A stretch of DNA of 6,477 bases from Chitinophagaceae bacterium (GTDB lineage: Bacteria > Bacteroidota > Bacteroidia > Chitinophagales > Chitinophagaceae), in the NCBI GenBank assembly GCA_017989935.1, contig JAGNOY010000073.1, positions 1-6,477 of the forward strand, read 5' to 3'. This document shows, one piece after another, positions 1 through 5,469 of this stretch (position 1 is its first letter; every line of letters begins with the position of its first letter). The translations under genes and the position numbers were made by a program. Under the pieces are notes generated by a model that had not been told where the DNA came from, did no database searches, and saw only the letters and a program-made list of their open reading frames with translations.

Positions 1-836
1 GTATAATTAAAATCAAATGCTGCTTTTAGTTTTGGGGTAACTTGATAAGCATAGCCGATACCGAGTTCAGAAGGCAAGGTCAATTCGGATGTAAATTTAT
101 TTTTTGCAGGAAAACTAGAGGCTAACGCAGTTGGAATATTGTCGAAGGTAGCATTGCCATCTTCTACTTTCATCACAATTTTTGAATGATAAGTAATGCC
201 AAACGAGGTTTTTAAATCAGGTTGATAATAAATGCCTGCATTAAAACCTGCTCCATGTGCCTTCCCATCTAAAGTGGCATGTGCAATTTGTTCGTCACTT
301 CCGCTTGAAAGTGGAAGATCTTTTTCGAGTTGAACTTTTCCATTTGAAAAGATATATCCTATGCCGATACCAATTTCATCAGTGACTTTATATGCTATGG
401 TTGGCTGAATATTTACTACTTGCAAATTAATTTTACTCAAGATATACCTACCGCTCCAATCTGTCGGATACATGACACCACTACCAAAAGGCGTATATAC
501 ACCAATACCCATATGAAGTCTAGGGGCTAGTTTGGCACTTCCATACAGTGAAAATGGTGTAAATACTTGGTTTGTTGCATTGGTAAGGTTATTGGTGGCA
601 TGGTCTAAAAAGCTGATGCTAGGCATTAGTAAATTGAGTCCGCCATTGATTTGACTTTGAGTAAAAGGCATTCCACCAGGGTTGAAATAAATAGTTGCTG
701 CATCTTGTGCAAAACCTATCCCTGTATGCCCCATCCCATTTTGTTTCAATCCTTGAAGACCAATTTTAAAACCACCAGCAAAGACAACTTGACACATGGT
801 CATCACAGAAAGACCTATTAGTATTCGTTTTATCAT
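1..836 (-). CDS. FadL/OmpP1-family outer-membrane transport protein, 3' end beyond window
   Basis: This is a leftward reading frame starting at ATG 836..834 and open to the window edge: 278 complete codons, with the C-terminal third or so missing (the family is usually 400-450 residues). Residues 1-20 form a signal peptide ending in QVVFA, followed by a mature N-terminus GGFKIGLQGLKQNGMGHTGI. This is the classic FadL/TodX hatch start. NPGGM at 52-56 corresponds to the NPA motif of Escherichia coli FadL. YTPFGSG (114-120) followed by DWSGRY (126-131) matches the conserved PFG...W.GR region, and alternating beta-strand segments follow. Known members are 14-stranded outer-membrane barrels that pass hydrophobic compounds such as long-chain fatty acids or aromatics; the substrate here cannot be inferred. 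No Shine-Dalgarno sequence precedes the start, only an A-rich leader. The gene is divergent from the decarboxylase. Family assignment is strong. Confidence 0.93.
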   Translation of the reverse strand, partial: MIKRILIGLSVMTMCQVVFAGGFKIGLQGLKQNGMGHTGIGFAQDAATIYFNPGGMPFTQSQINGGLNLLMPSISFLDHATNNLTNATNQVFTPFSLYGSAKLAPRLHMGIGVYTPFGSGVMYPTDWSGRYILSKINLQVVNIQPTIAYKVTDEIGIGIGYIFSNGKVQLEKDLPLSSGSDEQIAHATLDGKAHGAGFNAGIYYQPDLKTSFGITYHSKIVMKVEDGNATFDNIPTALASSFPAKNKFTSELTLPSELGIGYAYQVTPKLKAAFDFNY

Positions 837-995
837 CCGATTCTTTTTTATTGAACACAATATTAATAAGTTTCTAGGCTATTTTATTGCGTTGTTTATA
901 AAATGCGTATAAATCATCTTCATCAACCACATAGAAATCAATTGTTTAATAGAATAGTTGATTCAAACATGAAGTAAACAAGATTTTGGTGTATT

Positions 996-1110
996 GCGGC
1001 AAGGATTGAAACGAAAAGCCCGCATTCCGAGAGGCTTCACCCAATTTCATGTTACTAGAATCATGGTAGCCGAGTCGGAAGCGGACTTGCAGTGTAAAGC
1101 CTGTGTGCCG
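996..1110 (-). repeat. Dispersed intergenic structured repeat, copy B (long hairpin form)
   Basis: Two similar 20-21-base units in direct orientation lie at 1003..1022 (GGATTGAAACGAAAAGCCCG) and 1083..1103 (starting GGACTTGCAGTG and ending AAAGCCTG). Between them is an imperfect hairpin: CGC-A-TTCCGA (1021..1030) pairs with TCGGAA-GCG (1075..1083), leaving A1024 bulged. Inside it, GGCT (1033..1036) can pair with AGCC (1068..1071). The outer ends CGGCA (997..1001) and TGCCG (1106..1110) are also complementary. Read on the minus strand, both arms match those of the element at 2811..2875 in the same order, so I call the two one family. Function is unknown: it could be a mobile REP-like element, an RNA structure or a protein-binding site. 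Confidence 0.6.
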
Positions 1111-1151
1111 TCCAAAAAAATAAGTAAAATTACCTAGTCAAATCGGGTAAT

Positions 1152-1161
1152 ACTACGTAGT
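1152..1161. promoter_or_regulatory. 10-bp perfect palindrome overlapping the -33 region
   Basis: ACTACGTAGT is a perfect inverted repeat whose last base is the first T of the putative -33 TTG of the decarboxylase promoter. This position would suit an operator. A 10-bp palindrome can arise by chance, and no regulator gene is adjacent, so the call is tentative. Confidence 0.25.
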
Positions 1162-1189
1162 TGAATGATATACCGACCTATTAATTTTG
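1161..1189 (+). promoter_or_regulatory. Bacteroidota-type promoter for the decarboxylase-SMR operon
   Basis: TTG at 1161..1163, an 18-base spacer and TAATTTTG at 1182..1189 fit the Bacteroidota primary-sigma consensus (TTG, 17-23 bases, TAnnTTTG) at every defined position. Transcription would begin roughly 6-8 bases after 1189, giving a leader of about 15-18 bases before ATG 1213. No Shine-Dalgarno sequence lies in the leader, which is normal for this phylum. The site is inferred from consensus and position only. Confidence 0.6.
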
Positions 1190-1212
1190 CATCATAATCA
1201 ATACCATTCAAT

Positions 1213-2400
1213 ATGATAGCCCAATTAGCCGCAGATTTACAATTTAAAAAAAGTATCCTCTCTAAAAAAGAAAGCTTGCATCAACATTTTGATCTTATTG
1301 AACTTTCTTTGCAAGCAGAAACAAGGGATGAGCCCATTTTTGCAGTTTCAAGTCAGGTAATCAGAAAGCAATTTCAACTGCTAAGAAATAGTTTACCCAA
1401 TGTAACTCACCATTATGCGATCAAGGCTTTGCCTTTGGAAGAAGTTGTAGAAATTTTACGTCAAGAAGGCGCTGGATTTGATTTGGCTTCGATTGGTGAA
1501 ATTGAGATGGTTAGGAAACTTGGTGTTGATCCTTCGCGTTGTATTTTTACGCATCCATTTAAAACCATTAAAGATATCGAATATGCGATTGACTTTGGTA
1601 TCACTACGTTTGTGGTAGATAGTGAAATGGAGCTTAAAAAGATGGAACCTTACAAAGAGAAAGTTAAACTTTTTATTCGATTTTCGTTTCCTAATACAGC
1701 AGCTCGATGTGATTTATCTTCAAAGTTTGGCATCGCTCCTAAAAAAGGTTTGTATTTAGTATTGCTTGCAAAAAATTTAGGTCTCAATATTATTGGAGTA
1801 AGTTTTCATGTGGGTAGTCAAACAGAGAGCCCAGAGCCTTTTCTTAAAGCACTTGAAACTTGCAAATTATTTTACAAACAAGTAAAAAAATACAATATTC
1901 ATTTCGATACGATCAATATTGGTGGTGGTTTTCCGGTCAATTATCATCAACAACCTATTGAGGCTAAAAAATTTTTTGCACCCATACACGAGTATTTACA
2001 ACTGCATTTTAGTGAGTACAAAATTATTGCAGAGCCTGGCAGATTTATTGCCGCCCATTCGGCCATATTGCTTTGTAAAGTGATTGGTAAATCATATCGA
2101 GAAGATTGGCCTTGCTATTATTTAAATGACGGTGTGTATGGAAATTTTTCGGGTATCTTATTCGACAAAGCCAACTACCCTATATTTACCCTAAGTGAAT
2201 TATGTGATGAAGTTCATCAAACCTATCCATGCACATTGTTTGGTCCTACTTGCGACAGCATAGACATCGTTACACCACACATCACATTACCTGAACTTGA
2301 GTTGAATGATATTTTGGTGGCCACTGATATCGGCGCTTACAGCATGGCCGCTTCAACTAAATTTAATAGCTTAGGCAATACCCATTTTATTGTCAAATAA
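1213..2400 (+). CDS. Fold-III PLP-dependent ornithine/lysine-type decarboxylase
   Basis: This 395-residue protein belongs to the Orn/Lys/Arg decarboxylase 2 (alanine-racemase-fold) family and is close to the usual bacterial length. An N-terminal TIM barrel carries the PLP-binding lysine in YAIKA (Lys71), HVGSQ (199-203), the phosphate loop GGGF (237-240) and EPGR (274-277). The C-terminal beta domain has NDGVYGNF (305-312), GPTCD (344-348; Cys347 matches the catalytic cysteine of eukaryotic-type ornithine decarboxylase) and GAYSMAA (374-380). RCDLSSKFG (165-173) resembles the ornithine decarboxylase specificity region. GPTCD rather than a CES motif argues against diaminopimelate decarboxylase. 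The expected cytosolic reaction is ornithine to putrescine plus CO2, or lysine to cadaverine; the two cannot be separated here. The active site is probably formed across a homodimer. The gene is followed 10 bases later by an SMR transporter, probably on the same transcript. Confidence 0.9.
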   Translation: MIAQLAADLQFKKSILSKKESLHQHFDLIELSLQAETRDEPIFAVSSQVIRKQFQLLRNSLPNVTHHYAIKALPLEEVVEILRQEGAGFDLASIGEIEMVRKLGVDPSRCIFTHPFKTIKDIEYAIDFGITTFVVDSEMELKKMEPYKEKVKLFIRFSFPNTAARCDLSSKFGIAPKKGLYLVLLAKNLGLNIIGVSFHVGSQTESPEPFLKALETCKLFYKQVKKYNIHFDTINIGGGFPVNYHQQPIEAKKFFAPIHEYLQLHFSEYKIIAEPGRFIAAHSAILLCKVIGKSYREDWPCYYLNDGVYGNFSGILFDKANYPIFTLSELCDEVHQTYPCTLFGPTCDSIDIVTPHITLPELELNDILVATDIGAYSMAASTKFNSLGNTHFIVK

Positions 2401-2410
2401 TTGAATTCAA

Positions 2411-2734
2411 ATGAAACCATATCTATTTTTAATACTTACCATACTTTTCGAATCAGCTGCAGTGGTGTTTATGAAAATGAGTCACGGATTCACCAATAAG
2501 TTGCAAGCTGCCATGGCTATTGTTTGTTATTTAGTCAGTTTTATTTTTCTTACCATGGGTTTAAAAAACTTGCCTATGGGATGGGCCAATGCTATTTGGG
2601 CAGGAAGTAGTACAGTTTTAGTAGCGCTATTTAGTATGTATTACTTCAAAGAAAATTTAAACATGTATCAACTCTTTTTTTTGTTACTGATAGTGACCGG
2701 TTTAATCGGATTGAATTTGCAAACAAAAGCATAG
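2411..2734 (+). CDS. Small multidrug resistance (SMR/EmrE-family) transporter
   Basis: This 107-residue protein has four predicted membrane helices (about 3-21, 32-50, 57-78, 86-103), the standard SMR size and topology. It aligns with EmrE without gaps over its first 65 or so residues. Glu14, the proton/substrate-coupling residue, is present, as are Tyr40 and Trp63 of the binding pocket. The turn SHGFT (24-28) matches EmrE SEGFT, and AIWAG (61-65) matches AIWSG. Position 60, tyrosine in EmrE, is asparagine here, so the pocket differs. Known SMRs act as antiparallel dimers exchanging protons for cationic compounds; relatives export quaternary ammonium compounds, guanidinium or, as the MdtJI pair, spermidine. 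Only one SMR gene is present, so a homodimer is likely. Its place behind the decarboxylase suggests polyamine export, which is an inference. The leader TTGAATTCAA has no Shine-Dalgarno sequence. Confidence 0.92.
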   Translation: MKPYLFLILTILFESAAVVFMKMSHGFTNKLQAAMAIVCYLVSFIFLTMGLKNLPMGWANAIWAGSSTVLVALFSMYYFKENLNMYQLFFLLLIVTGLIGLNLQTKA

Positions 2735-2747
2735 TCGTAATTTTTTT

Positions 2748-2763
2748 AGGGGGTATCCCCTTT
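2748..2763 (+). terminator. Possible weak terminator after the SMR gene
   Basis: AGGGG (2748..2752) and CCCCT (2757..2761) form a 5-bp G/C stem with a GTAT loop, 14 bases after the SMR stop. Only three T residues follow, and the longer T run (2741..2747) lies before the stem, so it is not a canonical intrinsic terminator. It may instead belong to the structured region that continues into the downstream repeat. Confidence 0.3.
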
Positions 2764-2810
2764 CGCCGAATTGATATTTGTGTCGACCTTATGCTGAAGT
2801 CATCGGCTCA

Positions 2811-2875
2811 GGGGCCGGGCTATCACTGCAATCTATGCGAGGCGCATAGGATTTCCGTTCTATCCCTTACCCGAA
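2811..2875 (+). repeat. Dispersed intergenic structured repeat, copy A (short hairpin form)
   Basis: The left arm GGGCTATCACTGCAATC (2817..2833) and right arm GGATTTCCGTTCTATCCC (2849..2866) resemble each other and flank a perfect 7-bp hairpin, CTATGCG-AGG-CGCATAG (2833..2849). Each arm also matches its counterpart in the element at 996..1110 read on the opposite strand. Left arms share GGCT and CACTGCAA; right arms share GG, TTT, CGTT, ATCC, TT and CC in order. Only the hairpin differs, short here and about 60 bases there. The element is G/C-richer than its surroundings and lies 62 bases before the next start. From memory, similar arm-hairpin-arm sequences occur often between genes in Bacteroidota, but I could not check this. 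Confidence 0.65.
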
Positions 2876-2936
2876 CTGATAGAAATTTTACTTATACCGC
2901 GAGTAAATTGTCTAAATTTAATTTTTAATTCCTTCT

Positions 2937-4208
2937 ATGAAAAATAGGCTGCTCCTAACCTTGTTATTTTCATTCTTTAGCACATTAGTGCATGCACAAT
3001 CTAGCACAAGCGCTCAACCAAGTGCAGACAGTGGAAAGGTTGAATTTTTTGTTCAATCAACCAAGGATAATCCAGATTACACCGTAGCTTGTAGAATTTT
3101 AAGCAACCAAGTGAAAGAAAATCCTACAGATGCAGAACTTAGATACTTTTTAGGATATAGTCTAGATCGAACTAATTCGAACGACGGTAAATCAATGTGT
3201 GCAATCAACAAAGAACTGACACTCAAAGCAAGTGAGCAATTTGAAAAAGTGAATATGCTTCAACCAAAATACCTTGGAGAAAAAATAGTACTTGATCCTT
3301 ATAGCAAACTAAGTGCTATTTGGGGTAGTTTAGGCATGGCCTATCTAAATCGGGCTCAGGCAGATTCTGCAACATGGGCATTCAAACAAGGAAAAAGTCG
3401 GGGTGGTTTTATCGAACCAGTGTTGAAATTAAATAGAGATATGTTACAACAATGCGAGAAAAACGCTTTCATCATTACTTCTGGAGACAATATTACCATT
3501 CCATGTTGGTATCTTCAAACTATCGAACAATATAGAACTGATGTCACAGTCATTGATGTAAGTTTATTAAATACCTCTTGGTACCCTAAATATTTGAAGA
3601 AAGCCAAAAAAGTTCACCTTACATTTTCGGATGATGAAATTGACTCATTAAGTTACATCAACTGGGAAACCAAAGAATTAAAAATTGTTGATCCAAAAAA
3701 ATCTCAAAAAGACTTAATTTGGACCTTGCCACCAACTTACTTAAACGAATATATATTAGTTGGTGATCAATTGTTATTAGATATTATCAAGAACAATTTT
3801 TTTACACATGCGATATATTTTTCATTACAAGCCGATTCAAGTTATAACCTTTACTTAGGCAATCATTTAAAAGATAGAGGCTTGGTACAACAAATCGTTC
3901 AAGATACAACTACTCAAAACATAGATCATAAAAATGTATTGACTTCAATAAAATCTTTCAATTTAAATGGCGTAGAAAAAGAAAATATAATCAAGTCTGA
4001 TGATGCTATAGGTATGATGAATTATTATCGATTTGTGTATTATAAAAATGCCTACATTCTTTATGAACAACATAAACTTCGTGATGCAAAGGCATTGATG
4101 GATGCTATGGATGTAAATTTCCCCATTGAAAAGTTGCCATATGAATCTGTAACTCAAGAAAAAGGTTATCATGAATTTCAACAATTTTTAAATTCTCAAG
4201 TAGAATAG
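2937..4208 (+). CDS. Exported TPR-like protein with DUF2723-associated region
   Basis: This 423-residue protein has a signal peptide (MKNRLLLTLL, hydrophobic to residue 17, cleavage near VHA-Q at 20/21) and no later membrane helix, so it is probably periplasmic. Residues 50-80 and 95-155 are helical and TPR-like, including GSLGMAYLNRAQADSATWAF (130-149). Residues 177-220 contain ITSGDNITIPCWYLQTIEQ followed by RTDVTVIDVSLLNTSWY (200-216). This closely resembles the GDNDTYPLWY...R.DV.V.NLSLL.T.WY block that follows the membrane part of Bacteroidota DUF2723 (TMEM260-like) proteins. HAIYFS (291-296) and GLVQQIV (315-321) match their later RPIYFA and GLAYRLVP positions. Residues 362-396 form another TPR-like hairpin. 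The function of that region is not known to me. ATG 2937 is chosen because it gives a clean signal peptide. The promoter is unclear: TAAATTTA at 2913..2920 is one base off the -7 box but lacks a -33 partner. Confidence 0.75.
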   Translation: MKNRLLLTLLFSFFSTLVHAQSSTSAQPSADSGKVEFFVQSTKDNPDYTVACRILSNQVKENPTDAELRYFLGYSLDRTNSNDGKSMCAINKELTLKASEQFEKVNMLQPKYLGEKIVLDPYSKLSAIWGSLGMAYLNRAQADSATWAFKQGKSRGGFIEPVLKLNRDMLQQCEKNAFIITSGDNITIPCWYLQTIEQYRTDVTVIDVSLLNTSWYPKYLKKAKKVHLTFSDDEIDSLSYINWETKELKIVDPKKSQKDLIWTLPPTYLNEYILVGDQLLLDIIKNNFFTHAIYFSLQADSSYNLYLGNHLKDRGLVQQIVQDTTTQNIDHKNVLTSIKSFNLNGVEKENIIKSDDAIGMMNYYRFVYYKNAYILYEQHKLRDAKALMDAMDVNFPIEKLPYESVTQEKGYHEFQQFLNSQVE

Positions 4209-4313
4209 TGTTGATTTTGTAGACTAATATTTCAGATGATAGCACTTTTATAAATTTAAGGCAATTGCCATGGTGTTTTAAATTTTAAAACTTATTTTGC
4301 TAAAAATATAATT
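4209..4313 (+). promoter_or_regulatory. Intergenic region with palindrome and possible promoter for the PKD gene
   Basis: GGCAATTGCC (4260..4269) is a perfect 10-bp palindrome. GTTTTA (4275..4280) and TAAAAC (4286..4291) form a 6-bp A/T stem. TTATTTTG (4292..4299) matches seven of eight positions around the Bacteroidota -7 box (TAnnTTTG), 14 bases before the ATG at 4314. A TTG lies at 4265..4267, inside the palindrome, but the 24-base spacer is slightly too long. No convincing terminator for the upstream gene is visible. Confidence 0.3.
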
Positions 4314-5441
4314 ATGAAAAGAAATATACTTTTAACCACCCTATTTATTTTTTCATTCCTACTTAAATCATCTGCCCAGTGTCAGTACACAACACAACAG
4401 AATGGAAATATTGTTACTTTTCAACATGTATGGGCTATCCCTTTGATTTATGCTTTAGATAGCATTTTTCTTGATTATGGTGATGGAAATACACAATTAA
4501 AAGTGGGAAGTAACATCGGTATCAATACGATTCATACTTATACCAGCCCAGGAATCTATAATGCTTGCATTACAAGATATCTATCTTCGATAAGCAGTCC
4601 TGGCGTACCTATTCCATGCACCTATTGTTCCAATATTGTAATTAGCTGTGGCACAAATGCTGGTTTCAATATTTCAAATACCAACAATGTAGTCAACTTA
4701 ATAAATACCTCTACTTGTCCTTCTTGTGTAAGTTTAACTTATGCTTGGGATTTTGGAGATGGAAGTCCTATCTCTACTACACCCAATCCATCTCATTCTT
4801 ATGCAACAGGCGGCACGTATAATATTTGTTTATATGCAGATGGACTAGATTCAAGTAGTAATATTTGTACAGACACATTTTGCACTACGACAACAGTCAC
4901 GAATCCACCGGCCCAATGTGTAGCTGATGCAAATTTTAATTCGAGTAGTACTTTCTTAACAAGTTCTTTTACGAATGTGTCAACTTGCAACAATTGTGTG
5001 TCTTCAGTATATACTTGGAATTTTGGAGATGGCGGAACTTCTAACACCACAAATCCTAGTCACACTTATGCAACAGCAGGTACTTATACGGTTTGTTTGA
5101 AACTAGGTGGCACCAATGCAAATGCTGAACCTTGTATTGATAGCTTTTGTAAAACTGTGGTCGTAAATTCAAATGTTGGTTTGCAAGAAAAAGAATTAGC
5201 CAAATTGACAATCTTTCCGAATCCAGCAAGTGGTGAGTTTACTTTATTGAATCCAGCCAATAAGGAAATGAAAGAATTAATCATCATTAATATAGCAGGT
5301 AAGGTGATTCAAAGAATAAATTTAAACAACATGTCAAGCAAAGAATTGAAAGTTGATACCCATTTATTGTCTAAAGGAATTTATGAGATTCAATTGAACA
5401 CAGGAGATCAATTGTATCGATCTAAATTAAGCATAGAATAA
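4314..5441 (+). CDS. Secreted cysteine-rich triple-PKD protein with T9SS sorting domain
   Basis: This 375-residue protein begins with a signal peptide (hydrophobic 5-17, cleavage near SSA-Q at 21/22). Three PKD-like domains follow at about 23-112, 113-197 and 202-286. Their cores are LDYGDG (53-58), WDFGDG (145-150) and WNFGDG (235-240), spaced 92 and 90 residues apart, each followed by an H.Y....GxY strand. The second and third share six cysteines in register (112, 135, 138, 172, 185, 190 and 202, 225, 228, 261, 274, 279). All 16 cysteines lie between 23 and 279. Residues 298-375 form a type A T9SS C-terminal domain: LTIFPNPASGEFTL, then IINIAGKVIQRINL, then LSKGIYEIQL and a final strand. 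It should cross the outer membrane by type IX secretion and be attached to the surface or released. PKD domains are usually structural or adhesive; no catalytic domain is present. Confidence 0.88.
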   Translation: MKRNILLTTLFIFSFLLKSSAQCQYTTQQNGNIVTFQHVWAIPLIYALDSIFLDYGDGNTQLKVGSNIGINTIHTYTSPGIYNACITRYLSSISSPGVPIPCTYCSNIVISCGTNAGFNISNTNNVVNLINTSTCPSCVSLTYAWDFGDGSPISTTPNPSHSYATGGTYNICLYADGLDSSSNICTDTFCTTTTVTNPPAQCVADANFNSSSTFLTSSFTNVSTCNNCVSSVYTWNFGDGGTSNTTNPSHTYATAGTYTVCLKLGGTNANAEPCIDSFCKTVVVNSNVGLQEKELAKLTIFPNPASGEFTLLNPANKEMKELIIINIAGKVIQRINLNNMSSKELKVDTHLLSKGIYEIQLNTGDQLYRSKLSIE

Positions 5442-5469
5442 AATTGACATTGAGTATTAAGTGTAAAGG

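Larger units (their letters stand above)
837..1212. other. Divergent intergenic region between fadL-like and decarboxylase genes
   Basis: This 376-base gap separates two divergent starts. Bases 837..990 are AT-rich and should contain the leftward promoter. The best match there is TAATATTG on the minus strand (865..858), one base off the Bacteroidota -7 consensus, but it has no well-spaced -33 TTG, so I do not call a promoter. Bases 996..1110 are markedly richer in G and C and hold a structured repeat. Bases 1152..1189 hold a palindrome and the rightward promoter. I see no plausible small coding frame or tRNA. Confidence 0.7.

Noticed and set aside
996..1022. GCAAGGATTGAAAC resembles the 3' end of many CRISPR repeats.
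   Set aside because: It occurs once, with no regularly spaced copies and no cas genes. It is better explained as one arm of the two-arm repeat.
1060..1112. G/C-rich stretch with short stems that could suggest a tRNA or other RNA gene.
   Set aside because: No acceptor stem, T-loop (GTTCRA) or anticodon arm can be laid out. The pairing is explained by the repeat hairpin.
1213..2400. Alternative calls as diaminopimelate or carboxynorspermidine decarboxylase.
   Set aside because: GPTCD with NDGVYGNF and RCDLSSKFG fits ornithine/lysine-type enzymes; the CES motif of diaminopimelate decarboxylase is absent.
3963..4184. Leftward 73-codon frame inside the gene at 2937..4208.
   Set aside because: It is antisense to a well-supported gene, has AT-driven hydrophobic composition, and shows no recognisable motif.
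4799..5287. Two leftward frames (83 and 67 codons) opposite the PKD gene.
   Set aside because: They are shadows of the repeated PKD coding sequence, with no start signals or protein-like motifs.
5442..5469. Possible bidirectional terminator between the convergent genes.
   Set aside because: The 28 bases contain no stem of useful length and no T tract.
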